Assembly: GCF_000820505.1 (NCBI RefSeq)
Contig: NZ_JWJD01000002.1
Location: forward strand, 234,669-298,668
Reading direction: 5' to 3'
DNA length: 64,000 bases
Origin: Geoalkalibacter ferrihydriticus DSM 17813
GTDB taxonomy: Bacteria; Desulfobacterota; Desulfuromonadia; Desulfuromonadales; Geoalkalibacteraceae
The position numbers and the translations under genes are program-made. Shown here in pieces: positions 8,872 through 19,989 of this stretch (position 1 is the first letter of the stretch; every line of letters starts with the position of its first letter). The notes below the pieces were generated by a model. It did not search any database and had not been told where the DNA came from. It saw nothing but the letters and a program-made list of their open reading frames with translations.

Positions 8872-9945
8872 TCAGACCTGCAGGACTTTGAAATCCTTGG
8901 GAATTTGCGTAATCCTTCGGCAGCCTTCACTGGTAACGACGATGGTATCTTCAATCCGTACCCCGCCCAGCCCCGGGATATAGATGCCGGGCTCAACGGT
9001 AAAAACCATCCCCTCTTCCACCCAATCCTCAGAGCGGGGAGAAGCGGTGGGAAACTCGTGTACCTCAAGACCGACACCATGGCCGAGACCGTGGCCGAAA
9101 TAATCGCCGAAACCACGATCTGCAATATAATCGCGCGCCACGGCATCGATATCGCGCAGCGACCGACCGGGTCGAATGGCTTCAACGGCGCGATCATGAG
9201 CTTCCAGCACGCACGCGTAAATTTCGCGCAGGCGCGGGGAAACCTCGCCCAGGGCGAAGGTCAGTGTTTCATCGGAGTGATAGCCGCCGACGCGGGTACC
9301 GAAGTCGACGGTCACCAATTCGCCGGCCTGCAACAGCTTCTCCGAAGCAACGCCATGCGGCATGGCGCCACGCTCTCCTGAAGCGACGATAAAATCGAAG
9401 GCTTTTTCTTCGCCGCCGCGTCGCCGTAAGGCGAGTTCGAGCTCAAAAGCGATGTCGCATTCGCGCGCCCCGGGGCGGATGAGGGGCAACACCTCGTCGA
9501 GAGCCTCGGCGTTGAGCCGGGCAGCTCGGTCCAGAAACTCCAGTTCATCTGCGCCTTTGCGCCCGCGCAGTGCCGCCAATTGCCGCGTCAGGGGCACCCA
9601 GTGGATATCGCCGCCCGTTTCCTTGAATTTCTCCCAGACGGAATAAGGCAGGATATCGGCCTCAAAGCCCACCCGGCGACAGCCGAGTTCCTGCAACAGC
9701 CCAAGAACGCCGTCGAGCTTGATCTTGTATTCGCGTATCTCATCCGCCGCGACCTGAGTGCGCGACTGCGTGATATAACGGGAATCACACAGAAAAAAAA
9801 CCGCGGACGCGGTCACCACCACAACCCCATCGGTTCCGGTGAAGCCGCTGAAATAGCGAAGATTAGGCAGGCTGCAAAACAGGATGGCGTCGAGATGATC
9901 CGCCTGGATCAACTGCTGCGCATTCCGGGCTCTGGTTTCTAGCAT
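8872..9945 (-). CDS. M24-family Xaa-Pro aminopeptidase
   Basis: This 357-aa protein has a creatinase-like N-terminal domain (residues 1-130) and a pita-bread metallopeptidase domain. The dinuclear metal site is visible: the Asp of TVDFGTRVGGYHSDETLTF (two Asp), His in FGHGLGHGVGLEVHE, Glu in FTVEPGIY, and Glu in GVRIEDTIV. It cleaves N-terminal Xaa-Pro bonds in cytoplasmic peptides, so it is PepP/PepQ-like. It sits between aroQ and accB in the same orientation, the standard aroQ-pepP-accBC order of many bacteria. Exact peptidase subtype is not decided. Confidence 0.9.
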   Translation of the reverse strand: MLETRARNAQQLIQADHLDAILFCSLPNLRYFSGFTGTDGVVVVTASAVFFLCDSRYITQSRTQVAADEIREYKIKLDGVLGLLQELGCRRVGFEADILPYSVWEKFKETGGDIHWVPLTRQLAALRGRKGADELEFLDRAARLNAEALDEVLPLIRPGARECDIAFELELALRRRGGEEKAFDFIVASGERGAMPHGVASEKLLQAGELVTVDFGTRVGGYHSDETLTFALGEVSPRLREIYACVLEAHDRAVEAIRPGRSLRDIDAVARDYIADRGFGDYFGHGLGHGVGLEVHEFPTASPRSEDWVEEGMVFTVEPGIYIPGLGGVRIEDTIVVTSEGCRRITQIPKDFKVLQV

Positions 9946-9969
9946 GAAAGGGCCTTTGTCGGCAAAAAT

Positions 9970-10404
9970 TTATTTGCGGCGCCCGGCCAGCGCCCGCAAC
10001 GCCAGTTCATATCCCTGAGCGCCGAATCCGCTAATCTGGCCGAGAGCGACAGGCGCGATCAGGGAATGCCGACGGAATTCCTCACGCGCATGCACATTGG
10101 ACAGATGGACCTCAACCGTATCGATGCCTACAGCGGAAATCGCATCGCGCAAGGCAACGCTCGTATGAGTCAACCCACCGGGATTGAGGATGATGCCCTG
10201 CACCGACTCACTGCGTGCCTGATGAATACGGTCGATGAGCACCCCTTCGTGATTGGATTGCAGGCTGGAGAGTGCAACGCCGAGGTCCTCGGCGATACGG
10301 CCCAGTGCCGCAAGAATATCATCCAGGGATTGACTGCCGTAAATGCCGGGCTCGCGCACGCCGAGAAGATTGAGATTGGGACCATTGAGAACCAGAATTT
10401 TCAT
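9970..10404 (-). CDS. aroQ: Type II 3-dehydroquinate dehydratase
   Basis: This 144-aa protein is the normal size for the dodecameric type II enzyme. Signature motifs are the N-terminal [19 protein letters not shown] (catalytic Tyr on the flexible loop), [23 protein letters not shown], and [15 protein letters not shown]. The catalytic His and Arg are present, and [13 protein letters not shown] closes the domain. It converts 3-dehydroquinate to 3-dehydroshikimate, downstream of AroB, which is encoded three genes upstream. AroE (elsewhere in the window) and AroK complete the steps to shikimate-3-phosphate. Confidence 0.96.
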   Translation of the reverse strand: MKILVLNGPNLNLLGVREPGIYGSQSLDDILAALGRIAEDLGVALSSLQSNHEGVLIDRIHQARSESVQGIILNPGGLTHTSVALRDAISAVGIDTVEVHLSNVHAREEFRRHSLIAPVALGQISGFGAQGYELALRALAGRRK

Positions 10405-10410
10405 ATCGTC

Positions 10411-10770
10411 TCACACCAACTGAGCGCGCAGGCCCGGCGCTTCGCGCATGAGGAGAAAGCGGCCTTTGCCGGCATTGCCTTCGCGCCTGAGCATCAAACC
10501 GACGAAGTATTCGTCGGACAGAATCCGGATCAGGACCTGATATCCCCCAGAGAGAATGGACACCTCCTCAAGCTCTCCGGTTTGGAGAATTTCAGCGGCA
10601 TTTTTGATCTCTTTAAGGATGTTGGCATACTCCACCGCCACCAGACCGAGGTCGATGTCGTCGATGGGACGCAAATACTGGTCGACAGCGATGCCGTCAT
10701 AACCCATGACCACCGCTCCGACCCCCCCGGAGGTTTGTTCGACCAGGGAACGAAGAACCTCAGCGAACAT
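10411..10770 (-). CDS. Roadblock/LC7-domain protein
   Basis: This 119-aa protein is a single roadblock/LC7 domain. The N-terminal helix MFAEVLRSLVEQTSG precedes the beta hairpin GAVVMGYDGIAVDQY, followed by the long helix with YANILKEIKNAAEILQTGELEEVSI and strands YQVLIRILSDEYFVGLMLRREG. Relatives such as MglB act as dimers that regulate small Ras-like GTPases in polarity and pilus control. No MglA-like GTPase is in this window. It overlaps the upstream TPR gene by 11 nt and is 6 nt from aroQ, so all are co-transcribed. A role in type IV pilus positioning is plausible but unproven. Confidence 0.8.
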   Translation of the reverse strand: MFAEVLRSLVEQTSGGVGAVVMGYDGIAVDQYLRPIDDIDLGLVAVEYANILKEIKNAAEILQTGELEEVSILSGGYQVLIRILSDEYFVGLMLRREGNAGKGRFLLMREAPGLRAQLV

Positions 10771-11599
10771 GGGCTCTCCTTTTGCTGATGGCAGTCAGCC
10801 AATTGTCAAAGACGCCAAGCAGGCGCTGCTCCATCGACGGCGTCTCGACGGCAGGCGCCTTGGCGGCGAGAGAGGCAGGCTCAGTGCTCACTGAAATGCC
10901 GGCATCCTTAAGGTTTTCAGCCGGAATGGCGGGGGAAATATCGGCAACAACTTGCTGGCTTTTCGCTTGAAGAGATGTGTCGACCACCGGTGGGACCGTC
11001 GCGGCCTGCAATTCGCCAAGTCGCTCTTTTGCCAACACATTTTCCGGGTCATCCAGAAGAATTTCCTGATAAACCTGGATCGCCTTGCTTAGATAACCCT
11101 GCTTGACGTAAATTTCGGCCAGGGTCGGCGTCGTGATCGAGCGCTTGGCCGTTTGACCGGAACCAGGAGTCGGCGTCTTGACCTTCAGCGTCGCGAGAAG
11201 ATCGCGCGCGGCCTCATGCTCGGGCTGCACATCCAGCAGCCGCTCCAGGCAGGTGCGCGCCTGCGCCGGATGTCCCAGGCGGTGATGCAGATCCGCAGAC
11301 AACCAAAGCGCCTCGGGGTCCGGGGGATCCTGCTTCAGGCACAGTTCCAGGGCATCGACGGCACCAGCCGGATCCTTGGCTTCGACAAGCAGACGCGCAG
11401 CCGTCAAGGCCAGAGGCGCCTCCTGCGGAAACCGCATCAAACCGACACGCGCCAAGTCAAGAGCTTCGGCATGACATCCCGCCTCTTGCAGGAGATCGGT
11501 CAGCTTGCGCCATTTGTCGGCATCCGGATCACGAACCAGCGTGACTGCGGCCTGAGCCAATTCTTTCAAAGATGTGTCTTGCGCGGTTTTGGCAGTCAT
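10760..11599 (-). CDS. Tetratricopeptide-repeat protein
   Basis: This 279-aa protein has no signal peptide. Helical TPR units cover about residues 10-180, for example 'GCHAEALDLARVGLMRFPQEAPLALTAARLLVEA', 'DPPDPEALWLSADLHHRLG', and 'TLAEIYVKQGYLSKAIQVYQEILLDDPENVLAKERLGEL'. The C-terminal 80 residues are low-complexity, ending in a short helix (MEQRLLGVFDNWLTAI). It probably acts as a scaffold in the cytoplasm. It overlaps aroB (ATGA) upstream and the roadblock gene downstream. The pairing with a roadblock protein recurs in related genomes next to pilQ-aroKB, which suggests a joint role. Confidence 0.75.
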   Translation of the reverse strand: MTAKTAQDTSLKELAQAAVTLVRDPDADKWRKLTDLLQEAGCHAEALDLARVGLMRFPQEAPLALTAARLLVEAKDPAGAVDALELCLKQDPPDPEALWLSADLHHRLGHPAQARTCLERLLDVQPEHEAARDLLATLKVKTPTPGSGQTAKRSITTPTLAEIYVKQGYLSKAIQVYQEILLDDPENVLAKERLGELQAATVPPVVDTSLQAKSQQVVADISPAIPAENLKDAGISVSTEPASLAAKAPAVETPSMEQRLLGVFDNWLTAISKRRAHVR

Positions 11600-12696
11600 G
11601 CCGTGGCCTTTTCACAGTATTTTTCCAGGATGGGCGGAATGATCCGGTCGGGATGCGCGACGCTATGCAGCACACAGTCGCCGATGCCGCGATTGAGAAC
11701 CATTTGCAAAACGCCCTCTTTGACTTTTTTGTCGCGGGTCAGGGCATCAAGGTAGACAGCGGGAGCAAAAGCCGGAAGACGCACCGGCAAATCCAAGGCC
11801 CGAAGCAGATCTTCGATGCGCAGCCGATCCGGTTCGGAGGCCAGGCCGAGATCCGCGGCAATCGCCGCGGCCGCCACCATACCCATGGCCACCGCCTCAC
11901 CGTGACGCAGGGTTCCGTAGCCCGCCAACAATTCCGCCGCATGCCCAAGGGTGTGGCCGTAATTGAGAATGGCCCGCAAGCCCCCTTCTTTCTCGTCAAT
12001 TTCTACAATATCCGCCTTGATTTGGCAAGAAATCCTCACCGCTTCGACCAAAGCCGGGGCCTCAAGGGCGAGCAGGGCGGCATGCTCCCTTTCCAGCCAG
12101 GCAAAAAAATCCGCATCGCGCACCACCCCGTATTTCACCACCTCGGCCAGTCCGGAGCGAAATTCGCGCGGAGGCAGAGTGCTCAGGGTATTTACGTCGA
12201 TATGGACATGGCGGGGCTGATAGAAGGCGCCGATGAGATTTTTGCCCAGACGATGATTGACTCCGGTTTTTCCGCCGACGGAACTGTCGACCTGAGAAAG
12301 GAGCGTCGTCGGCACCTGCGCAAAGGGGATGCCGCGCAAATAGACGGCCGCGGCAAACCCGGCCAGATCGCCGATCACACCACCACCGAGGGCCAGAATA
12401 CCGCTGCCGCGATCGTATCCGCGCGCGATCAGTTCGTCGAATAGCGTATTGAGGGTATCGAGATTCTTGAACGCCTCGCCATCGGGAACACTTATTTGCG
12501 CCGCGTGGAATCCCGCCTCGCGCAGCGTATCAAGAACAGCAGCTCCATAGAGAGCACTGACGGTCGGATTGGTCACGACCGCAACCTTTCGCGGAAAAGC
12601 CACCGCGCGCAGAGATTCCCCCAGGGCGGGCAATATACCGCTGCCGATGGTAATGGGGTAGCTACGTTCGCCAAGGCCGACGGTAAGGGTCTTCAT
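11596..12696 (-). CDS. aroB: 3-dehydroquinate synthase
   Basis: This 366-aa protein is of normal length. The NAD and metal-binding motifs are visible: 'DGEAFKNLDTLNTLFDELI', 'GILALGGGVIGDLAGFAAAVYLRGIPFAQVPTTLLSQVDSSVGGKTGVNH', 'YGVVRDADFF', and the zinc-binding His of 'LNYGHTLGHAAE' with 'RHGEAVAMGM'. It makes 3-dehydroquinate from DAHP, the second shikimate step. Its start overlaps the stop of aroK by ATGA, and its stop overlaps the TPR gene. Confidence 0.97.
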   Translation of the reverse strand: MKTLTVGLGERSYPITIGSGILPALGESLRAVAFPRKVAVVTNPTVSALYGAAVLDTLREAGFHAAQISVPDGEAFKNLDTLNTLFDELIARGYDRGSGILALGGGVIGDLAGFAAAVYLRGIPFAQVPTTLLSQVDSSVGGKTGVNHRLGKNLIGAFYQPRHVHIDVNTLSTLPPREFRSGLAEVVKYGVVRDADFFAWLEREHAALLALEAPALVEAVRISCQIKADIVEIDEKEGGLRAILNYGHTLGHAAELLAGYGTLRHGEAVAMGMVAAAAIAADLGLASEPDRLRIEDLLRALDLPVRLPAFAPAVYLDALTRDKKVKEGVLQMVLNRGIGDCVLHSVAHPDRIIPPILEKYCEKATA

Positions 12697-13238
12697 GCTG
12701 GATCCTCAGGGCAAAGATTTAACATCTCCACGATCCGCGTCACAATTTGCCATGGCGACAAACCGCTGCATTCAATGCGTAAATCTGCCTGGCGGTAATA
12801 TGGCTGGCGCATTTCATACAGCCGCCGCACCGGCTCCCAACCCTGGGCGCCCGTGGCCAGCGGTCGCCCGCCTTGTGCTTGCAGCCGGGGTTGCAGGACG
12901 TGCCAGGGCAGATCGAGAAAAACTACCTTGCCCAGGCGACTCAGGAGCCGGCGGTTTTCTTCGCGCCCGACAATTCCACCACCGGTCGCGACAACTTTGC
13001 CGGGGCCGTCATCGAGCAATTGCAGGCTCCGGGTTTCTTCATGGCGGAAGATATCCTCACCCTGCTGCGCGAAGATCTCCGGAATGCTCAGCCCCACCCG
13101 CTTTTCAATGGCACGATCGAGATCAACGAATTCCCACCCCAACCTTTCGGCCAGAGCCTGCCCCACGGTCGTTTTTCCGGCGCCCATGAAGCCGGTGAGA
13201 AAAATATGACGTTTGCTTTCGGCGTCTTCAGCAACCAT
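12693..13238 (-). CDS. aroK: Shikimate kinase
   Basis: This protein is about 181 aa. The Walker A motif is GFMGAGKTTVGQ, followed by DLDRAIEKRVGLSIPEIF (shikimate-binding Asp), 'RHEETRSLQLL', the Walker B-like 'VVATGGGIVG', and a lid region with RPLA. It phosphorylates shikimate with ATP. Two ATGs lie 6 nt apart; the second (13238) sits 6 nt from AGGG and is preferred. It is the first gene after pilQ, separated by a hairpin terminator, in the pilQ-aroK-aroB order common in Proteobacteria. Confidence 0.94.
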   Translation of the reverse strand: MVAEDAESKRHIFLTGFMGAGKTTVGQALAERLGWEFVDLDRAIEKRVGLSIPEIFAQQGEDIFRHEETRSLQLLDDGPGKVVATGGGIVGREENRRLLSRLGKVVFLDLPWHVLQPRLQAQGGRPLATGAQGWEPVRRLYEMRQPYYRQADLRIECSGLSPWQIVTRIVEMLNLCPEDPA

Positions 13239-13274
13239 GAGCATCCCTGACAGTTTACGCGCGCATCATAGCAG

Positions 13275-13304
13275 AAAAGGACAGGTTGAAAAACCTGTCC
13301 TTTT
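13275..13304 (-). terminator. Hairpin terminator between pilQ and aroK
   Basis: A perfect 13-bp inverted repeat, AAAAGGACAGGTT / AACCTGTCCTTTT with loop GAAA, starts 38 nt after the pilQ stop. It carries A/T tracts on both sides and can act on either strand. It probably separates, at least partly, the pilM-Q operon from the aroK operon. Confidence 0.85.
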
Positions 13305-13342
13305 CATTCTCACTAAAATATCTGATCTGGTGCGTTGAAATG

Positions 13343-16144
<2,802 letters not shown>

Positions 16145-16148
16145 TGTA

Positions 16149-16646
16149 TTAGACTCCCTCCCGTTTCGGAAGCTCGATGGCTTGCCTGCTGGTGCGAACC
16201 TCGTCGGTGAAATCATAGAAGCGCTCTTCCACCACGATACGGTTTTGTTCAATGCTGACCACGGCACCATTGTTCTTGCCGATCCTGGTCCCGACTCTGA
16301 CAATGTAAGTCTTGCCGTCCGGGGCCAAAACCATGGCGCGCGGATTATCCATCCCCACAATCGCTCCAATCAATCTGAGCTGCCCCAGATCAAACTGCTG
16401 CAAGGGAGTTTCAGGTTCGGTCCTGGCAACCGGTTTGCGAATCTCAAGCAGCGACTGAAAGGGATCGCGCCGCCCGCTGGGATCGTAAACATATTTCGGT
16501 TTCTTGTCCGCCGCGGCCGGCACCTCCACCGCCTTGGTGTCTTCAGCCGCAACCGGCGAAGGGTTGGCCGGCGCGGTGGTCTGCGCCTGGGCGGTAAAGA
16601 CCAGGGACACCGCAAGGAAAAGTGCCAGAATCACTCTGGTCGGCAT
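16149..16646 (-). CDS. pilP: Type IV pilus assembly protein PilP
   Basis: This 165-aa periplasmic protein has a signal peptide (RVILALFLAVSLVFTAQA), a disordered Ala/Pro region, and a C-terminal HR-type beta domain with 'YDPSGRRDPFQSLL' and 'LQQFDLGQLRLIGAIVGMDNPRAMVLAPDGKTYIVRVG'. PilP links PilNO to PilQ. Classical PilP is a lipoprotein, but no lipobox Cys is visible here. The preferred start is 16646, 6 nt after AGGGAGG; another ATG 6 nt upstream directly abuts the ribosome site. Its stop is 4 nt before pilQ. Confidence 0.92.
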   Translation of the reverse strand: MPTRVILALFLAVSLVFTAQAQTTAPANPSPVAAEDTKAVEVPAAADKKPKYVYDPSGRRDPFQSLLEIRKPVARTEPETPLQQFDLGQLRLIGAIVGMDNPRAMVLAPDGKTYIVRVGTRIGKNNGAVVSIEQNRIVVEERFYDFTDEVRTSRQAIELPKREGV

Positions 16647-16648
16647 GA

Positions 16649-17239
16649 TCATCCTCCCTGTCCTTCCGTTGAGGTTTCAACAAACCGGAAGGTCGTCGCT
16701 CGACAATCAACCCGCAACCGAGCGACTCCGTCGGCGCTACGCGCACTTTCCATGGAAAGATTGGAAATATTGACGATACGGGGTAACTGCCCGACATTGT
16801 AGAAAAACATGGCGACATCATGATAAGAGCCAACCAGGCGGATGTCGACGGGCACTTCGGCATAAAAGCCGCGATTCACCTCGCCCATAGGACGAAACAT
16901 GAGGATTTCAAGGCCCTGCTCACGTGCCAGGCTTGAGATATTGGTCAGCAGCGAGGGAATTTCTTTTTGATGAGGCAGCTCGACAAGCGCCCTCTCAAGT
17001 TGGACTTGCAGCGCTTCATATTCGGCCCTGATCTGGTCGAGATTTCGGGCAATACGCCGGTTATCCTCCAAACGCCGCTCCAGGTTCTGCTGCTCACGCT
17101 CCAGACGGGCGGACTCTTCGAGCTGAGGCGCATAAAACATGAAGTAGAAGGCGACACCCACCAGGGCAAGCACCAGGCCCAGCAGCAGCAATCGCTGGTA
17201 AAGGGGCAGCTTGAAAATTTTTTCAATACGAGCATTCAT
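16649..17239 (-). CDS. pilO: Type IV pilus alignment protein PilO
   Basis: This 196-aa protein has a short cytoplasmic N-terminus, one membrane helix (LLLLGLVLALVGVAFYFMFYAP, residues 17-38), and a coiled coil with 'LEESARLEREQQNLERRLEDNRRIARNLDQIRAEYEAL'. A ferredoxin-like periplasmic domain is marked by 'FYAEVPVDIRLVGSYHDVAMFFYNVGQLPRIVNI'. It pairs with PilN in the inner membrane. It lies between pilN and pilP in the operon. Confidence 0.95.
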   Translation of the reverse strand: MNARIEKIFKLPLYQRLLLLGLVLALVGVAFYFMFYAPQLEESARLEREQQNLERRLEDNRRIARNLDQIRAEYEALQVQLERALVELPHQKEIPSLLTNISSLAREQGLEILMFRPMGEVNRGFYAEVPVDIRLVGSYHDVAMFFYNVGQLPRIVNISNLSMESARSADGVARLRVDCRATTFRFVETSTEGQGG

Positions 17240-17290
17240 AAGTTCAGGCCTTGGCTGAAGCAGTGTGCGGCGAAATGTTCCGACGGCACA

Positions 17291-17854
17291 TCAGTTGGCG
17301 GATGCGGTCTTGGGCGGCGTATCGGCGCGAGCCGCAAGACTGAACCTTTGAAGCTTGAGACCATCCTGGGTGATCTGTTCGGTCACCTGCAGTTCGACCG
17401 CGCGATAGTAGGGCGAGGCTTCCAGTCGTTGCATGAACGAAGCGACCTCATTTTCGTTAAGCCCGATGCCGTTGATGGAAATAGCGCCCCCGGATTCTCT
17501 GAAAGAGGTGACCCAAACTCTTTGCGGAAGAACCAGGCTAAGTTGATCCAGCAGATGAACCGGGCCGCTTTGCCCGGCTTTAAGCGTTTCAAGAACATTG
17601 AGCTTGGCCTGCAACTCTTCACCGAGTTGTTTGTAGCGTCCGACCTCGCCGATGACTCGCTGCAACTGCCGGATTTCGTCATTGCTGCGCGCAATGTGTT
17701 CCTTCTGTCTGTCGATTTTCATCGACACCGAGGCATAAAGGCCCGCGCAGACAACCAGGGCCGCAACGACGGAAAGAATCAAAACGGAAATTTGCGCCCG
17801 GATTCTTTCCTTTTTCTGCGCCGCCCGCACGGGCAATAGGTTGATGCGAATCAT
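17291..17854 (-). CDS. pilN: Type IV pilus alignment protein PilN
   Basis: This 187-aa protein starts with the highly conserved MIRINLLPVR segment, the peptide bound by the PilM groove. A membrane helix (ISVLILSVVAALVVCAGLYAS) is followed by a coiled coil and a PilN-type periplasmic domain ('LDQLSLVLPQRVWVTSFRESGGAISINGIGLNENEVASFM'). Its start overlaps the pilM stop by ATGA, which fits tight stoichiometric coupling. Confidence 0.96.
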   Translation of the reverse strand: MIRINLLPVRAAQKKERIRAQISVLILSVVAALVVCAGLYASVSMKIDRQKEHIARSNDEIRQLQRVIGEVGRYKQLGEELQAKLNVLETLKAGQSGPVHLLDQLSLVLPQRVWVTSFRESGGAISINGIGLNENEVASFMQRLEASPYYRAVELQVTEQITQDGLKLQRFSLAARADTPPKTASAN

Positions 17855-18909
17855 TTATCCCCCACCCTCCTCATGGCCAGGCCGGTCGCCACCGACATCA
17901 ACGGACCCACGGCCCGCACATATTCGGGGTCGAATTCCTTTTCGTCCACAAAAATTCCCGCAAAAGGATTGATCACCTCAACCGGTATCGCCAGACGTTC
18001 CTCAAGAGCGCTGACGACCTCCGTGGAACGGGAAACCCCACCGGCGAGATAGACCTTCTGGACTTTTTCATCCGCCGAGGTTGCCGAGAAGAAGTCCAGA
18101 GAACGCTGCACCTCCTGAGCCAGGCTCTCGGCCGCATCAGCAATAACCGCCGTGACCTCATCGGGATCCACATCTTCCACCTGGCCGCCAAGCTTCAAAC
18201 GCTCGGCATCTTCGCCGCTGATGCCAAGACGCTTTTGCAACTCCTCATTGAGCATGTTGCCGCCGACCTGGATGTCACGGGTAAAGGCGGACTCGCCACT
18301 TTTGAGGATATTCACGTTCATGCCGCCGGCACCGATATTGATCAGCGCCACAATTTCATCGGTACTGGTGCCGTAGCTCGCCTCAAACATGTTTTCCACG
18401 GCAAAGCAGGCAATATCCATAACCACCGGGTTCAGACCGATATCAACAAAAACCGCCACATGATCATTCACGAAATCCTTTTTCGCTGCAACCAGCATCA
18501 CGTTCATCTGTGACGGATCCTTGACATCGGGGCCGAGAATCTGAAAATCGATATTGACATCGTTGATATCAAAGGGGATGTACTGCTCTGCCTCCCATTG
18601 AATGGAGGCCTCCAACTCATCTTCGGCCATGATCGGCAGCGTGATTTTGCGAATGATGACAGAATGACCCGAGATGGAAGTAGCGACATTTTTGGTCTTG
18701 ACCTTCAGGCTTTCGACCAGATTGCGGATGGTATCCTGGACCACGCTGGGATCCATAATGGAATGATCGACGATGGCTTCGGGAGGCAGGGGCATCAGTC
18801 CCATATTCTGCAACTGAAACCCGCCCTTGACTTCCCTGAGCTGCACCAGTTTCACAGCGCTTGAGCCGATGTCAATTCCGATGATGTCCTTTTTGCTTTT
18901 AAACAGCAT
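17851..18909 (-). CDS. pilM: Type IV pilus actin-like protein PilM
   Basis: This 352-aa actin-like ATPase-fold protein has phosphate-binding motifs 'IIGIDIGSSAVKLVQLREVKGGFQL' at the N-terminus and 'VALINIGAGGMNVNILKSGESAFTRDIQVGGNMLNEELQKRLGIS' in the middle. 'KVYLAGGVSRSTEVVSALEERLAIPVEVINPF' lies near the C-terminus. It docks on the cytoplasmic tail of PilN and connects to the motor. It is the first gene of pilM-N-O-P-Q. Upstream are a sigma-54 -24/-12 promoter (18986-19000) and a sigma-70-type promoter (19121-19148). Confidence 0.96.
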   Translation of the reverse strand: MLFKSKKDIIGIDIGSSAVKLVQLREVKGGFQLQNMGLMPLPPEAIVDHSIMDPSVVQDTIRNLVESLKVKTKNVATSISGHSVIIRKITLPIMAEDELEASIQWEAEQYIPFDINDVNIDFQILGPDVKDPSQMNVMLVAAKKDFVNDHVAVFVDIGLNPVVMDIACFAVENMFEASYGTSTDEIVALINIGAGGMNVNILKSGESAFTRDIQVGGNMLNEELQKRLGISGEDAERLKLGGQVEDVDPDEVTAVIADAAESLAQEVQRSLDFFSATSADEKVQKVYLAGGVSRSTEVVSALEERLAIPVEVINPFAGIFVDEKEFDPEYVRAVGPLMSVATGLAMRRVGDK

Positions 18910-18985
18910 GGGGAAGAATCCTGATCGCCCGAAGTAATGAATTGTTCACTGAAGGCTGCCGTTGATGCCTGCCACGAGAATTAGA

Positions 18986-19000
18986 GCAATAGCCGTACCA
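18986..19000 (-). promoter_or_regulatory. Sigma-54 promoter for the pilM operon
   Basis: The minus strand reads TGGTAC-GGCTA-TTGC, followed by T. It matches the -24/-12 consensus TGGCAC-N5-TTGC with one mismatch and exact spacing. It aligns with the pilA promoter core (TTGGcACGGCagTTGCT vs TTGGtACGGCtaTTGCT) and leaves a leader of about 65 nt to the pilM start. Confidence 0.75.
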
Positions 19001-19120
19001 ACTTGTGGAAAACGCAAAAGAAGTCACAAAAAATAAGTCAGTGCAATACGTTCCAGTAAATATGCCCTCGGCGCGTTTTTTTTTCAATGAAAATGCCCCT
19101 AAGGAAGAAAAATTAACCGA

Positions 19121-19148
19121 ATTATAGATTAAGCCAGATGAATGTCAA
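19121..19148 (-). promoter_or_regulatory. Sigma-70-type promoter upstream of pilM
   Basis: The minus strand carries TTGACA (19148-19143), a 16-nt spacer and TATAAT (19126-19121). Both hexamers match the consensus exactly. The leader to pilM would be about 205 nt and would include the sigma-54 promoter. Confidence 0.75.
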
Positions 19149-19176
19149 TGATTTAAAAGGGTTCCCCTCCCCCGCC

Positions 19177-19950
19177 CTAGGACATGAACAAACCCAGATA
19201 CCAGTGAAGGATCTCAGGTCCCCAGAACAGGTAAAACAGCGCACCAAAGGCCAGAAACGGGCCGAAGGGCAAGGCCAGGCGGGTGTCGGCCTTCTGCCGG
19301 ATCATTACCGGAATGCCTACGGCGGTGCCCGCCAGCGAACTGATGAAAATAATTGGAAACACCGCCTGCCAGCCAAGAAAGGCGCCGATCATGGCCAGCA
19401 GCTTGATGTCACCGCCGCCCATGCCCTCTTTCTTGGTCAGAAATTCATACACCATCGCCACCAGCAGCAGACTGCCGCCGCCCACCAGAATGCCCAGCAG
19501 CGAATCCAGCCACGACACCCAGGGAACGGCAAAAGAGCAGCCAAAGCCGATGACGATTCCCGGCAGGCTGATGGCATCGGGAATGATCTGATGGTCCAGA
19601 TCGATGAAAGTGATGACAATAAGCGCCGCCCCGAGCAGCCAATAGACCGGGGTGACCGCATGCAGACCGAACTTCCACAGCACCCCGAGAAACAACACGC
19701 CACAAAGGGTTTCCACCAGGGGATAACGCATGGAAATCCCCGCGCCGCAATGGGCGCAGCGGCCACGCAATACCAGCCAGCTCAGCAGGGGAATATTCTG
19801 GTACCACCGGATGGGCCGCTCGCAGTGCGGACAGCGCGAACCGGGACTGACAACAGAAAGCCCCTCAGGGATGCGGTAGATGCAAACATTAAGAAAGGAG
19901 CCAACCACGGCACCGAGCACAAAAGAAAAAATCAAAAAAAGGAACGGCAT
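19177..19950 (-). CDS. pilD: Prepilin peptidase / N-methyltransferase PilD
   Basis: This is a 257-aa polytopic membrane protein. The N-terminal cytoplasmic domain has the SFLNVCIYRIP motif and the two zinc CxxC pairs, CPHC and CAHC. The aspartyl protease domain shows 'FIDLDHQIIPD' and 'GGGDIKLLAMIGAFLG'; both catalytic Asp residues are present. It cleaves the leader of PilA and the minor pilins at the G/F site and methylates the new N-terminus. The ATG at 19950 is preferred over an in-frame TTG at 19965. A RAYT element ends only 15 nt upstream, leaving a weak ribosome site. Confidence 0.95.
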   Translation of the reverse strand: MPFLFLIFSFVLGAVVGSFLNVCIYRIPEGLSVVSPGSRCPHCERPIRWYQNIPLLSWLVLRGRCAHCGAGISMRYPLVETLCGVLFLGVLWKFGLHAVTPVYWLLGAALIVITFIDLDHQIIPDAISLPGIVIGFGCSFAVPWVSWLDSLLGILVGGGSLLLVAMVYEFLTKKEGMGGGDIKLLAMIGAFLGWQAVFPIIFISSLAGTAVGIPVMIRQKADTRLALPFGPFLAFGALFYLFWGPEILHWYLGLFMS

Positions 19951-19965
19951 AAAAATCCCACTCAA

Positions 19966-19989
19966 GGGGTCAAATCTTTAATGTTGACA
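19966..19989 (+). repeat. Left terminal inverted repeat of the RAYT element
   Basis: This 24-nt end contains GGGGTCAAATCTTTA and is complementary to 20988-21011 with one mismatch. It overlaps the transposase stop codon. Confidence 0.85.

Noticed and set aside
16145..16369. 75-residue N-terminal extension of PilQ
   Set aside because: It overlaps pilP in another frame and lacks homology. The start at 16144 has a ribosome site and a signal peptide.
18401..18909. Plasmid-type actin identity for PilM
   Set aside because: The PilM-specific motifs, length and adjacency to pilN-O-P-Q settle it as a pilus protein.
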